From Psychrobacter immobilis (GTDB taxonomy: Bacteria; Pseudomonadota; Gammaproteobacteria; Pseudomonadales; Moraxellaceae), in contig NZ_CAJGZM010000012.1 in the NCBI RefSeq assembly GCF_904846175.1, positions 1 to 64,000 of the forward strand: a stretch of 64,000 nt of DNA, in the 5' to 3' direction. The notes below the pieces were generated by a model. It worked only from the letters and a program-made list of their open reading frames with translations. It was not told the origin of the DNA and did not search any database. A program made the position numbers and the translations under genes. Shown here in pieces: positions 17,439-26,988 of the stretch (positions are counted from its first letter, which is position 1; each line of letters begins with the position of its first letter).

Positions 17439-18716
17439 ATGATAAATATAAACAAGCTAAAAATAGCAGTGATTGGTTTGGGATATGTCGGACTTCCTCT
17501 AGCAGTTGAGTTTGGCAAACAGCATTCAGTGGTAGGTTTTGACATTAATGCTAGCCGCATTGCGGCGCTAATGGCAGGCACAGACCATACCTTGGAGGTT
17601 AGTAATGAAGAGCTAGCTGTAGCGATACATTTACGTTATAGCTCAGATATCCAAACACTCAAAGACTGTAATTTCTTTATTGTAACCGTACCGACACCTA
17701 TCGATAGCTCAAAGCAACCTGACTTAACACCACTAATCATGGCCTCAAAGGCAGTAGGTTCATTACTAAAGAAAGATGACATTGTGGTGTATGAGTCTAC
17801 AGTCTATCCTGGCGCGACCGAAGAGGTTTGTGTGCCAGTACTAGAAGAAGTATCTGGGTTAATCCTTAACCAAGACTTTTATGCAGGCTATAGTCCTGAG
17901 CGTATCAATCCGGGTGACAAAGAGCACCGCGTAACTAATATTTTAAAAGTAACGGCTGGATCGACACCTGAAATTGCTGATTTTGTTGATGAAGTTTATA
18001 ACCTAATCATTACCGCCGGTACGCATAAAGCACCAAGTATTAGGGTCGCAGAAGCAGCCAAGGTCATCGAGAATACCCAAAGAGATGTCAATATTGCTCT
18101 GATTAATGAGCTAGCGGTAATCTTTAATAAGATGGGAATAGATACCGAAGCGGTGCTCAAGGCAGCGGGAACCAAATGGAACTTTTTACCGTTTCGTCCC
18201 GGACTTGTCGGTGGTCACTGTATTGGTGTTGATCCTTATTATCTGACTCATAAGGCGCAAGCTATCGGCCATAACCCTGAGATTATATTGGCAGGTCGGC
18301 GTTTGAATGACAGCATGGGTGAGTATGTGGTCACACAGTTGGTCAAAACCATGATCAAAAAACGCATACAAATTGAAGGCGCTAAAGTTTTGGTTTTAGG
18401 GCTCAGTTTTAAAGAGAACTGCCCAGATGTACGTAATACCAAGGTCATCGATATTGTACATGAGCTACAAAAGTACAATGTCGAGATTGATGTTCATGAC
18501 CCTTGGATAGATGCTGACGAAGCCAAGCGGGAATACAGCATTACTCCTATTTCTCAACCTTTATCAAAACAATATGACGGTATTATTATAGCGGTCGCTC
18601 ATGAGCAGTTTATCAAGATGGGCATAGAGAAAATAAGAGCATTAGGTAAAGATAGTCATGTTATCTATGATCTAAAGTATTTGTTTACTAAAGAAGATAC
18701 TGACATACGCCTTTAA
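17439..18716 (+). CDS. UDP-N-acetylhexosamine 6-dehydrogenase (TviB/WbpO type)
   Basis: An NAD-dependent nucleotide-sugar dehydrogenase that oxidises UDP-GlcNAc or UDP-GalNAc at C6 to the uronic acid. Seen: Rossmann motif [12 protein letters not shown] (residues about 10-21), [44 protein letters not shown], the central-domain [19 protein letters not shown] with catalytic Cys261, and the C-terminal domain with [15 protein letters not shown]. These blocks match the TviB/WbpO branch rather than UDP-glucose dehydrogenase. AGGTGG lies nine bases before the ATG. The neighbouring 4-epimerase completes a UDP-HexNAcA pair as in Vi antigen loci. Confidence 0.87.
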   Translation: MININKLKIAVIGLGYVGLPLAVEFGKQHSVVGFDINASRIAALMAGTDHTLEVSNEELAVAIHLRYSSDIQTLKDCNFFIVTVPTPIDSSKQPDLTPLIMASKAVGSLLKKDDIVVYESTVYPGATEEVCVPVLEEVSGLILNQDFYAGYSPERINPGDKEHRVTNILKVTAGSTPEIADFVDEVYNLIITAGTHKAPSIRVAEAAKVIENTQRDVNIALINELAVIFNKMGIDTEAVLKAAGTKWNFLPFRPGLVGGHCIGVDPYYLTHKAQAIGHNPEIILAGRRLNDSMGEYVVTQLVKTMIKKRIQIEGAKVLVLGLSFKENCPDVRNTKVIDIVHELQKYNVEIDVHDPWIDADEAKREYSITPISQPLSKQYDGIIIAVAHEQFIKMGIEKIRALGKDSHVIYDLKYLFTKEDTDIRL

Positions 18717-18755
18717 ACATCTAGAGTAATCAAGATAATTTGGGAGACATTGACT

Positions 18756-19799
18756 ATGAAAGTAACCGCCTATCAACAAGTTGCAGAAGCATTAGTTAAT
18801 AAACCAAAGACTTGGCTCATCACAGGGGTTGCGGGTTTTATAGGCTCAAATCTACTTGAGAATCTGTTATTACTAAATCAAAAAGTCGTAGGTTTAGATA
18901 ACTTTACCACTGGATTTCAACACAATTTAGACGAAGTTCAATCGGTGCTAACTACCGAGCAATGGCAGCGCTTTACCTTTATAGAAGGTGATATACGCAA
19001 TTTAGCAGACTGCCAAACCGCTTGCGCAGATGTTGATTATATTCTCCATCAAGCAGCATTAGGCTCAGTGCCACGCTCTATTGCAGATCCCATTAATACC
19101 AATGACACCAACATCTCAGGTTTTTTAAACATGCTGGTCGCCGCTCGCGATGCGAAGGTGGCAAGCTTTACCTATGCCGCTAGTAGCTCGACTTATGGTG
19201 ATCATCCTGCATTACCAAAGGTTGAAGAAGCCATTGGTAAGCCTTTATCACCCTATGCTGTGACCAAGTACGCCAATGAGCTATATGCCGAAGTTTTTGC
19301 TCGTACTTATGGTTTTCATACTATTGGCCTGCGTTACTTTAATATCTTTGGTAAGCGCCAGACCCCGGACGGTGCTTATGCGGCGGTGATACCTAAATGG
19401 ACAGCAGCCATGATCCAAGGCGATGATATTTATATCAATGGCGATGGTGATACCAGCCGAGATTTTAATTTTATTGAAAACGCGGTACAGGCCAATATCT
19501 TGGCAGCAACTGCCGATGATGATGCCAAAAACCAAGTCTATAATGTAGCCGTCGGTGGTCGTACCACGCTCAACACTTTATTTACAGCACTAAAAGATAA
19601 CTTAAGCATTAATGGCGTAGATTATAGCCAAGCGCCTATTTATCGTGACTTTAGAGAAGGCGATGTGCGCCACAGTCAGGCTGATATTAGTAAGATCAAA
19701 AGTGCATTGGGTTATGATCCGCAGTTTGATGTTGTTCAAGGTATAAAAAAAGCCATGCCTTGGTATGTTACTTTTTTACAAAATAGCTTGCATGGTTGA
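18756..19799 (+). CDS. UDP-HexNAc(A) 4-epimerase (WbpP/TviC type)
   Basis: An extended SDR that interconverts gluco and galacto forms of UDP-HexNAc or its uronic acid. Seen: [17 protein letters not shown] with the GxxGxxG motif, a [15 protein letters not shown] cofactor loop, [30 protein letters not shown] as YxxxK, and [23 protein letters not shown]. The long N-terminal tail before the Rossmann fold is typical of WbpP. The ATG at 18756 has GGGAG nine bases upstream; an in-frame TTG at 18750 is less likely. With the preceding dehydrogenase it supplies UDP-GalNAcA or UDP-GlcNAcA. Confidence 0.87.
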   Translation: MKVTAYQQVAEALVNKPKTWLITGVAGFIGSNLLENLLLLNQKVVGLDNFTTGFQHNLDEVQSVLTTEQWQRFTFIEGDIRNLADCQTACADVDYILHQAALGSVPRSIADPINTNDTNISGFLNMLVAARDAKVASFTYAASSSTYGDHPALPKVEEAIGKPLSPYAVTKYANELYAEVFARTYGFHTIGLRYFNIFGKRQTPDGAYAAVIPKWTAAMIQGDDIYINGDGDTSRDFNFIENAVQANILAATADDDAKNQVYNVAVGGRTTLNTLFTALKDNLSINGVDYSQAPIYRDFREGDVRHSQADISKIKSALGYDPQFDVVQGIKKAMPWYVTFLQNSLHG

Positions 19800-19947
19800 T
19801 ACTAAATAAAATAGAGACGTTACGTTATGATGCAGGACTGATATGAATGTTTCTGTCGTACGGTGCCTAAGCTGACAGAGGGTGCAAAAAATTGATCCCA
19901 GTCCCGCTGTATCTTTTCATATTGAACTTAATATAGTTGAATAAGTT

Positions 19948-21747
19948 ATGTTAAAAGTAATCAAACAGCTCTTTGTTCTACTGACCGATAAACAGTTAAA
20001 ACAGTTTTATCTATTGCAAGTGCTGGTGGTTATTATGGCGTTTACAGAGCTATTAGGGATTGCTTCTATAGCCCCTTTTATGGCTTTAGTTGGTGATATT
20101 AGCATACTAGAGACTAATGGTATTTTTGCGCAGTTATATAAGATGTCTGGTCTGAATAATCCTATGGATTTTTTATTCTATACTGGTGTGATAGTCCTAG
20201 TCATGTTGACGTTTTCTACTGTCATTGCTATGTTTACAACTTGGAGATTATCAATTTTTGGCGCACGTATCGGTACTGAGATTGCGGATCGTCTCTATAG
20301 CTACTATATGCAGCAAAGCTGGCAGTTTCATGCCAGCGGTAGTAGTGCACAGCTGACTAAGCAAGTATCCACTGAAGCGGCACGCATCAGTAATGACATC
20401 ATACAACCGTTAATGCAAATGAATTCCAAGCTAGTCTTAGCACTATTTATATCCATCAGTATTGTGATTTATGATCCAGTTATCGCAATATTGGGATTAT
20501 TCATATTTTCGTTAGCATACTTCGTACTATATAGATTAGTACGACAAAAATTAGAAAGTAATGGTCAACAGCTGTCTGAAGTGTCGACGCGACGTTTTAG
20601 ACTCATGAACGAAGGGTTTGGCGGTATTAAAGATGTCTTATTGCTAAATCGTAGCCATGACTTTATCACTCGGTTTCATGATAGCGGTAAAGTCTACGCT
20701 CGTGCTCGAGGAACCAATATAGCGATTAGCCAGGTACCACGATATTTTATAGAGCTTATAGCCTTTGGTGCGATGATTTCATTAGTATTGGTATTGATTA
20801 AGGTACACTCTGGTAATTTAGGAGAAATCTTACCAATCTTAGCGGTTTATGCTCTGGCAGCATTTAAGTTGTTGCCAGCTTTACAACAAATATATTCTAG
20901 TCTATCTGTTATTAAGGGTAATGTCGCTGCGTTTGAGGCTGTCAAAGATGACTTACAGCGCTCAATTGAAAACCAGAAGATAGTCAGCGAAACTTCGATA
21001 GTTACATCCATAAACCTCTATAAAAACATTGCTCTGAATGATATAGCATTTAGTTATCCTGGTAAGGATAGAGCGGCCGTGGACCGTGTCAATATGAGTA
21101 TCCCTGTCAATAGTGTGATTGGTCTGGTTGGTTCATCAGGCTCTGGCAAATCAACTTTGATAGATTTATTGCTTGGTTTGCTGACCCCGCAACAAGGCGG
21201 TATATATGTCGATAACATTCGTATCACTGCAGATAATAAACGAGCTTGGCAAGATCTATTGGGATTTGTACCACAAAGTATTTTTCTGAGTGAAGGAAGT
21301 ATCGCTGAAAATATTGCCTTTGGTATTCCGGCGAAAGACATCAGCCTAAAGCAAGTCAATAAAGCGTTAAATTTAGCCAATCTGACAGAATTTGTTCAGC
21401 AACTACCAGACGGTGTCAATACCAAAGTAGGTGAGCGCGGCGTACAGCTCTCAGGTGGTCAGAGGCAACGTATCGGTATTGCGCGCGCACTGTATCATGA
21501 AGCAGAGGTTTTAGTATTCGACGAAGCAACCAGTGCATTAGATGGTATTACTGAAAAGATAGTCATGGACGCTATCCATGAGTTCAGTGGTCAAAAGACT
21601 ATTATTATGATTGCACACCGTCTAAAAACAGTAGAGAAGTGTGATCTTATCTATTTTATGGAGCACGGTAAAATAATTGATCAAGGGACTTATCAGGAAC
21701 TTGTGGTACGTAATGTAAAGTTTAAAGAAATGGCTAGATACGCTTAG
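19948..21747 (+). CDS. PglK-like ABC transporter, candidate lipid-linked glycan flippase
   Basis: A half-size ABC exporter, permease fused to ATPase, likely to flip undecaprenyl-diphosphate oligosaccharides. The N-terminal half has about six membrane segments, beginning FYLLQVLVVIMAFTELLGIA, a start typical of PglK/WlaB relatives. The ATPase has Walker A GSSGSGKST, a Q-loop in GFVPQSIFLSEGS, signature LSGGQRQR, Walker B VLVFDEATSAL and an H-loop IAHRL. At 599 residues it is near PglK length. No Wzx-like protein is seen elsewhere in the locus, so this protein is the best candidate flippase. MsbA-like lipid A export is less likely by context. Confidence 0.8.
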   Translation: MLKVIKQLFVLLTDKQLKQFYLLQVLVVIMAFTELLGIASIAPFMALVGDISILETNGIFAQLYKMSGLNNPMDFLFYTGVIVLVMLTFSTVIAMFTTWRLSIFGARIGTEIADRLYSYYMQQSWQFHASGSSAQLTKQVSTEAARISNDIIQPLMQMNSKLVLALFISISIVIYDPVIAILGLFIFSLAYFVLYRLVRQKLESNGQQLSEVSTRRFRLMNEGFGGIKDVLLLNRSHDFITRFHDSGKVYARARGTNIAISQVPRYFIELIAFGAMISLVLVLIKVHSGNLGEILPILAVYALAAFKLLPALQQIYSSLSVIKGNVAAFEAVKDDLQRSIENQKIVSETSIVTSINLYKNIALNDIAFSYPGKDRAAVDRVNMSIPVNSVIGLVGSSGSGKSTLIDLLLGLLTPQQGGIYVDNIRITADNKRAWQDLLGFVPQSIFLSEGSIAENIAFGIPAKDISLKQVNKALNLANLTEFVQQLPDGVNTKVGERGVQLSGGQRQRIGIARALYHEAEVLVFDEATSALDGITEKIVMDAIHEFSGQKTIIMIAHRLKTVEKCDLIYFMEHGKIIDQGTYQELVVRNVKFKEMARYA

Positions 21748-21769
21748 CGTTACTGACGGGAGTTCTAAT

Positions 21770-22786
21770 ATGTACTTAAGTTTGATCATCCCATTTTTCA
21801 ATTCGGCACATAAATGCAAGAGACTGCTTAAACGTGTAACAGAAATAACGTCGAGAGATCTCGATCTCGAGGTTATTTTAGTTGATGACGGTTCAACTGA
21901 TGTCACTTATCGTTTACTTACAGATTTTAGAGATAGCTTGCCACAGGCTAATATAATCGCAATAAAACAAAAAAATAAAGGTCCTGGTGGTGCTAGGAAC
22001 ACGGGGTTGAAGCTCGCAAAAGGTGAATATGTTTGGTTCGCCGACTCTGATGATGATATAACGATAGATGCCTTAATATTTATAAAAGACAACTGCGCCA
22101 ATCAGTATGATTTTATCGATTTCAATGTTATAAGCTCAGATAATATTCCTATGAATACAATGGGCGTGGCACCAGGCAGCTACAGAGATAGACGAGAAGT
22201 TCCTCATATACTTTTGAGTAGGTTTATGTCTCAAACGTGCAAAGCTTTTAGGCGAAATTTTTTGATTGAAAACCAAGTTTATTATCCTGAGTACTGCTAT
22301 TACGAAGACATCCCATTGGCATTTACCCTCCCGCTTCTCGTCACGAGTTTTTTAAAAACAGACATCGTTGGCTATCTATATCATCAAGAATTCGCTTCTA
22401 TTACTAGAGGTAAGATAACTCTAAAATCACTTGATCGTCTCTATACATCAATTTGTGGATTGAGAGAGAGCTTAGCAGGTGCCAAAACTGATATAGAAAT
22501 CGATATCATAAAGCAGCGTTTTATTCAGCTGTACTTGATAGACAGTACTGAGATGTTCTTTAGTGTAATACCCAATAAAGAGTGGGTAACTATTTGGCGA
22601 ATTATGAGCGAATATCGCAGATTGGCTAAGCAATTTAATATAAGTCTAAGCCCATTTCATCTCATTAATGAAAAAGACTATCAGTATAAACTGTATTTCC
22701 GTGCACAGTGGTTTATGTCTTTTACACTGACAGGTGAACAGACGGCTTACTTTGAGGGGATAAGAAAAAAAGAATGGAATTTATAA
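21770..22786 (+). CDS. Family 2 glycosyltransferase (GT-A fold)
   Basis: An inverting-type GT2 enzyme. The N-terminus reads YLSLIIPFFNSAHKCKRLL; VILVDDGSTD binds the nucleotide; KNKGPGGARNTGLKLAKGEYVWFADSDDD holds the metal-binding DxD. CYYEDIPLAFTLPLL, near the middle, supplies the ED acceptor-site motif. A long C-terminal domain (about residues 200-338) is helical and undefined. A GGGAG ribosome binding site precedes the ATG. It starts 22 bases after the flippase gene and is probably cotranscribed. Substrate unknown. Confidence 0.82.
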   Translation: MYLSLIIPFFNSAHKCKRLLKRVTEITSRDLDLEVILVDDGSTDVTYRLLTDFRDSLPQANIIAIKQKNKGPGGARNTGLKLAKGEYVWFADSDDDITIDALIFIKDNCANQYDFIDFNVISSDNIPMNTMGVAPGSYRDRREVPHILLSRFMSQTCKAFRRNFLIENQVYYPEYCYYEDIPLAFTLPLLVTSFLKTDIVGYLYHQEFASITRGKITLKSLDRLYTSICGLRESLAGAKTDIEIDIIKQRFIQLYLIDSTEMFFSVIPNKEWVTIWRIMSEYRRLAKQFNISLSPFHLINEKDYQYKLYFRAQWFMSFTLTGEQTAYFEGIRKKEWNL

Positions 22787-23127
22787 ACTGATATAAAGCT
22801 ATTTACTTTACTACAAGCGCAGCGCTTTTATTCTGAACCGACTATAGATATCTACTGAACATTTATATTTCTGACTCCCAATGTATTATCCCTTCACTTT
22901 CGGTAAAAACCAAACTATAAACACAAACAGAATTAAGTAAATTACCTTATAAATATTATGCTAATGTATTTGGAATATAGAATATATTTTTTTATAAAAG
23001 AATACTTTGCAGCATAGTTTTAGTGATTAAGCATTCATATGCTGTAAGTGAGGGATTTCATTTCAGCGATATTAAGGTCAAATAAAATAAGGGATTATTA
23101 TTGATTAGGCTAAAGGAGAACCGAGTA
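22787..23127 (+). other. 341-base AT-rich gap before the DUF4910 gene
   Basis: No gene is visible. A weak hairpin, AAGCG-CAG-CGCTT followed by TTATT, at about 22815-22830 could be a poor terminator. The remainder is strongly AT-rich and probably holds the promoter of the following gene, but no convincing pair of boxes stood out. Confidence 0.35.
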
Positions 23128-24465
23128 ATGAAAAATATTGGTATAGAAATGCACAAGCTTTGTGAAAAGCTTTTCCCGATATGTCGTAGCATAACTGGAA
23201 TTGGTTTTCGAGAATCCTTAAATATTCTAAAAAACGATATGCAATTGAATGATTTGAATGTGTTTGAGGTAGCAACTGGTACCAAATGCTTTGATTGGGA
23301 AGTCCCAAAAGAGTGGAATATTAGAGACGCCTATATCATTACTCCTGATGGCAAAAAGATATGTGACTTTCAAGTTTCTAACCTTCATGCCGTTGGTTAT
23401 TCTATACCCGTAAATCAAGAAATATCGCTTGAAGAATTGCAGAAGCATCTTTACTCATTGCCAGAACAACCGAATGCGATACCCTATATAACCTCATACT
23501 ACCAAGAAAGATGGGGTTTTTGTATCGCTCAACAAGAGAGGGACATGCTCAAACCAGGTACCTATAAAGTATATATAGACAGTGATTTAGAGGAAGGAAG
23601 CCTAACCTACGGGGAGTTGATCATTCCAGGTGAAACGGAAGAGGAGGTCTTTTTATCAACCTATTTGTGTCACCCCTCAATGGCAAATAACGAGCTATCA
23701 GGACCGGTGGTAACAGTATTTTTGGCAAAGTGGCTTTTAAGCTTACCATTTAGAAAATATACTTATCGTATTATTATCATCCCTGAAACTATTGGCTCAA
23801 TCACATACCTCAGTCGTCATCATGAAGCAATGAAACAAAACATTATTGCTGGCTTTAATATTACCTGTGTAGGTGATGATAGGGCTTACTCATATTTGCC
23901 TTCCAAAACCGGTGACACATTAGCAGACCAAGTGGCAAAACATGTTTTAACCCACACACATCCAGAGTTTGTCAGTTACTCTTTCTTAGACAGAGGAAGT
24001 GATGAAAGACAGTACTGTAGCAAGGGTATAGATCTGCCTGTATGTTCAATTATGAGAACAAAGTATGGATGCTATCCAGAGTATCACACCTCTTTAGATG
24101 ATTTGGAGCTAGTCACTGCTACTGGGCTGCTTGATAGTTATGAAGTGCTAAAAAAATCGATTGAATGTCTTGAAGCTAATGAAGTACTTGCAACAAGCTT
24201 TTTATGCGAACCACAACTTGGCAAGAGAGGTTTACATCCCACAATCGGTACCAAAGACAGTAGCTTAGTTGTCAAAAATATGATGAATTTTCTGGCTTAC
24301 TGTGATGGAGTAAGCACAAATCTAGAAATAGCAGAAAAAATAAATGCCCCATTATGGGCGTTGCAAGAGACTATAAATAAGCTGAAAGCGGAAGATTTAT
24401 TGATAAGTGTTGACTTGGTGTCAGATCATAACGATATTTATGAATATTCAAAATTGCTAGTTTAA
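23128..24465 (+). CDS. DUF4910/aminopeptidase-like protein of polysaccharide clusters
   Basis: A 445-residue soluble protein resembling the DUF4910/DUF2172 proteins, which have an M28-like zinc aminopeptidase fold plus a winged-helix C-terminus. Candidate metal or active residues are seen in STYLCHPSMANNELSGP, IIIPETIGS, DRGSDERQYCSKGIDLPV and EYHTSLDDLE. The last 80 residues (GLHPTIGTKDSSLVVKNMMN onward) look like a DNA-binding-type winged helix. Such genes recur in capsule and O-antigen loci without an assigned reaction. The ATG at 23128 has AAAGGAGA eight bases upstream; an in-frame TTG at 23101 is not needed. It ends at a very strong terminator. Confidence 0.72.
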   Translation: MKNIGIEMHKLCEKLFPICRSITGIGFRESLNILKNDMQLNDLNVFEVATGTKCFDWEVPKEWNIRDAYIITPDGKKICDFQVSNLHAVGYSIPVNQEISLEELQKHLYSLPEQPNAIPYITSYYQERWGFCIAQQERDMLKPGTYKVYIDSDLEEGSLTYGELIIPGETEEEVFLSTYLCHPSMANNELSGPVVTVFLAKWLLSLPFRKYTYRIIIIPETIGSITYLSRHHEAMKQNIIAGFNITCVGDDRAYSYLPSKTGDTLADQVAKHVLTHTHPEFVSYSFLDRGSDERQYCSKGIDLPVCSIMRTKYGCYPEYHTSLDDLELVTATGLLDSYEVLKKSIECLEANEVLATSFLCEPQLGKRGLHPTIGTKDSSLVVKNMMNFLAYCDGVSTNLEIAEKINAPLWALQETINKLKAEDLLISVDLVSDHNDIYEYSKLLV

Positions 24466-24573
24466 CCTTTACATTAGTTTTTAAGCTGCTTATTTTTACA
24501 CATCGAATACTGTAACGTAGGTTTTTTCTAATTTTTTTTTGACTGTAGGTAACTGTAATTCCTGCTAACTGGT

Positions 24574-24633
24574 AAAGAGCTTTGGCTTAAATGTATGAAT
24601 AATCATATATTTAAGCCAAAGCTCTTTTTTTTG
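24574..24633 (+). terminator. Very long hairpin terminator after the DUF4910 gene
   Basis: A perfect 19-bp stem (24574-24592 with 24609-24627) continues through a G-T pair into a further 5-bp stem (24594-24598 with 24603-24607), closing an ATAA loop. Together this is about 25 consecutive pairs, followed by a run of T. It separates the flippase/DUF4910 block from the Pse operon. Confidence 0.9.
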
Positions 24634-24726
24634 ATGACTAATTTTTGTCATTTATATTACGTTTAATTTATTTTTGCTAGTTACATATTTAAGTATCGAC
24701 ATTAATAAATATATATATGCTTTATT

Positions 24727-24750
24727 TTGCATATTAATGTGTGTTATAGT
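24727..24750 (+). promoter_or_regulatory. Candidate extended -10 promoter for the Pse operon
   Basis: TATAGT at 24745-24750 is preceded by TGT, as in extended -10 promoters. The nearest good -35-like hexamer, TTGCAT at 24727, is only 12 bases away, so the -35 contribution is uncertain. It lies between the strong upstream terminator and the first gene of the operon, so a promoter must exist in this gap. Confidence 0.3.
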
Positions 24751-24822
24751 TTTGTTAAGTTTATTACAGAAAAAATTATCGAACAATATTTGGTAGCGTT
24801 GCAACTGGTAGAGGGATTTTAC

Positions 24823-25821
24823 ATGTTGACTAATAGCACTATTCTCATCACTGGCGGCACAGGTTCATTTGGTAATACCTTTTTACCCATGACCTTAGAA
24901 AAATATAATCCTAAAAAAAACATCATCTTTTCACGTGATAAGATGAAGCAGTGGGAAATGGCAAAAAAATTCGTCGGTGACGATAGAGTGCGCTTCTTCA
25001 TCAGCAATGTCCGTGATAAAGAGCGCTTATATCGTGCATTAGACGGCGTTGATTATGTTGTCCATGCTGCTGCTACTAAAATTGTACCTACTGCTGAATA
25101 CAATCCCTTTGAATGCGTAAAAACCAATATTAATGGTGCAATGAACTTAATTGATGCCTGTATTGATAAAGGCGTTAAAGGTGTGGTTGCGCTCTCTACT
25201 GATAAAGCCAGTAGCCCGATTAATCTTTATGGTGCTACTAAACTTGCTTCCGATAAATTATTCGTAGCGGGTAACGCTTATTCTGGAGAGCATGGCACTA
25301 AGTTTTCAGTGGTACGTTATGGTAATGTCATGGGTTCTCGTGGCTCAGTGATTCCTTTTTTTATGTCTATTAAAGATAAAGGTGTGCTACCGATTACAGA
25401 CGAGCGTATGACTCGCTTTATGATTTCATTAGAAGATGGCGTTAAGTTAGTTTGGCATGCATTCGAAGATATGATCGGTGGCGAGATTTACGTCAAAAAA
25501 ATACCTTCTATGAAGATGGTAGATTTAGCCCGAGTAGTTGCACCAGAAGCCAAGCAAGAGATTATAGGCATTCGTCCCGGTGAGAAACTACATGAACAAA
25601 TGATTAGTAGCGAAGACGCTTGTTACACCTATGAGTATCCTGAGCATTTCAAAATTTTGGCGCTGATACATAACTGGGCAATATGTCCAAAACGAATCAA
25701 AGATGGCAAAAAGGTACCTAAAGGTTTCGTGTACGCCAGTGACAGCAATTCAGAGTGGATGTCTGATGGCGATCTACAAGATTGGCTTGAGATAAACTAC
25801 GAAAAAATAGGGAGTATATAA
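24823..25821 (+). CDS. pseB: UDP-GlcNAc 4,6-dehydratase (inverting), pseudaminic acid pathway
   Basis: The first Pse enzyme: it dehydrates UDP-GlcNAc and inverts C5. Seen: GGTGSFGNTF NAD(P) motif at about residues 11-20, HAAATKIVPTAEYNP, Lys128 in LSTDKASSP, Tyr136 and Lys140 in YGATK, and RYGNVMGSRGSVIPFF. Unlike fnlA, the YxxxK Tyr is present, as in FlaA1/PseB. The ATG at 24823 has AGAGGGA upstream and gives a normal 332-residue protein; an ATG-less extension to 24727 is rejected. The stop is followed directly by the pseC ATG. Confidence 0.9.
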   Translation: MLTNSTILITGGTGSFGNTFLPMTLEKYNPKKNIIFSRDKMKQWEMAKKFVGDDRVRFFISNVRDKERLYRALDGVDYVVHAAATKIVPTAEYNPFECVKTNINGAMNLIDACIDKGVKGVVALSTDKASSPINLYGATKLASDKLFVAGNAYSGEHGTKFSVVRYGNVMGSRGSVIPFFMSIKDKGVLPITDERMTRFMISLEDGVKLVWHAFEDMIGGEIYVKKIPSMKMVDLARVVAPEAKQEIIGIRPGEKLHEQMISSEDACYTYEYPEHFKILALIHNWAICPKRIKDGKKVPKGFVYASDSNSEWMSDGDLQDWLEINYEKIGSI

Positions 25822-26988
25822 ATGATTCCCTATGCCCGCCAAGACATCAATCAGCAGGATATTAATGCTGTTGTTGAAGTCCTTAAATCAGATTTTTTGA
25901 CTCAGGGCCCTCAAGTTCCTGCATTTGAACAGGCCATTATAGATGCGTGTGATGCCAAGTATGCTGTTGCTGTTAATAGTGCGACATCGGCATTACATAT
26001 CGCTTGTTTGGCTTTAGGGTTAGGCAATGACGATTGGCTTTGGACAACACCTAATACTTTTGTCGCTTCAGCAAATTGTGCTCTGTATTGCGGTGCCAAA
26101 GTTGATTTTGTTGATATCGACCCTCGTACTTATAATCTTTGCGCGAAGCAATTAGAGAAAAAGCTTATTGCAGCGGAAAAGGTAGGAAAACTACCCAAAA
26201 TATTGATCCCTGTGCATTTCAGTGGTCAATCATGTGATATGCAAGCGATCCATGAGTTGGCTAAAAAATATAGTTTCAAAATTATTGAAGATGCCTCACA
26301 TGCGATTGGTGGTAAATATCAAGATGCAGCCATCGGTAATAGCCGCTATAGCGATATCACTATATTTAGTTTTCATCCGGTCAAGATAGTCACCAGCGCT
26401 GAAGGTGGCGCTGCCGTGACCAATAGGGCAGATCTAGCAGAAAAAATGTATTTACTCCGCAGCCATGGGATTACCCGTGATGAAGAGTTGATGACGCAAG
26501 ATATGGATGGCCCTTGGTATTATCAGCAAATTGCATTGGGCTTTAACTATCGAATGACAGAGTTGCAAGCCGCTCTTGGGCTATCACAAATGCAACGGTT
26601 AGAAGAGTTTGTTATCAAGCGTCACGAGCTAGCGTCTCGCTATGACGAGCTACTTCACGATCTACCAATTACCTTGCCCTGGCAGCACCCCGACAGTTAT
26701 TCAGCCAGGCATTTATACGTCATTCGTCTGCAATTAAAACAAATTAATACCACCCATCTTGATGTGTTTAACGCGCTGCGGGCGGCAGGAATTCAAGCTA
26801 ATCTGCATTATATCCCTGTACATATGCAGCCCTATTATCAAAGGCAAGGGTTTGAATCGGGTCAATTCCCTGAAGCGGAACAGTATTATAATGAAGCAAT
26901 CAGTATCCCCCTGTTTTCAGCGATGACTGAAGGGCAACAAGACACTGTATGCTCGACGCTGAAAACCATATTGAGTAAAGAATCATGA
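25822..26988 (+). CDS. pseC: UDP-4-amino-4,6-dideoxy-AltNAc transaminase
   Basis: A PLP-dependent sugar aminotransferase of the DegT/DnrJ/EryC1 family that aminates the PseB product at C4. The N-terminal MIPYARQDINQQDINAV, VAVNSATSALHIACLALGLG (PLP phosphate site), EDASHAIGG (Asp contacting the PLP ring) and FSFHPVKIVTSAEGGA with the Schiff-base Lys (about residue 190) are all present. At 388 residues it is typical. It abuts pseB and overlaps the aldo/keto reductase start by four bases (ATGA), indicating translational coupling. Confidence 0.9.
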   Translation: MIPYARQDINQQDINAVVEVLKSDFLTQGPQVPAFEQAIIDACDAKYAVAVNSATSALHIACLALGLGNDDWLWTTPNTFVASANCALYCGAKVDFVDIDPRTYNLCAKQLEKKLIAAEKVGKLPKILIPVHFSGQSCDMQAIHELAKKYSFKIIEDASHAIGGKYQDAAIGNSRYSDITIFSFHPVKIVTSAEGGAAVTNRADLAEKMYLLRSHGITRDEELMTQDMDGPWYYQQIALGFNYRMTELQAALGLSQMQRLEEFVIKRHELASRYDELLHDLPITLPWQHPDSYSARHLYVIRLQLKQINTTHLDVFNALRAAGIQANLHYIPVHMQPYYQRQGFESGQFPEAEQYYNEAISIPLFSAMTEGQQDTVCSTLKTILSKES

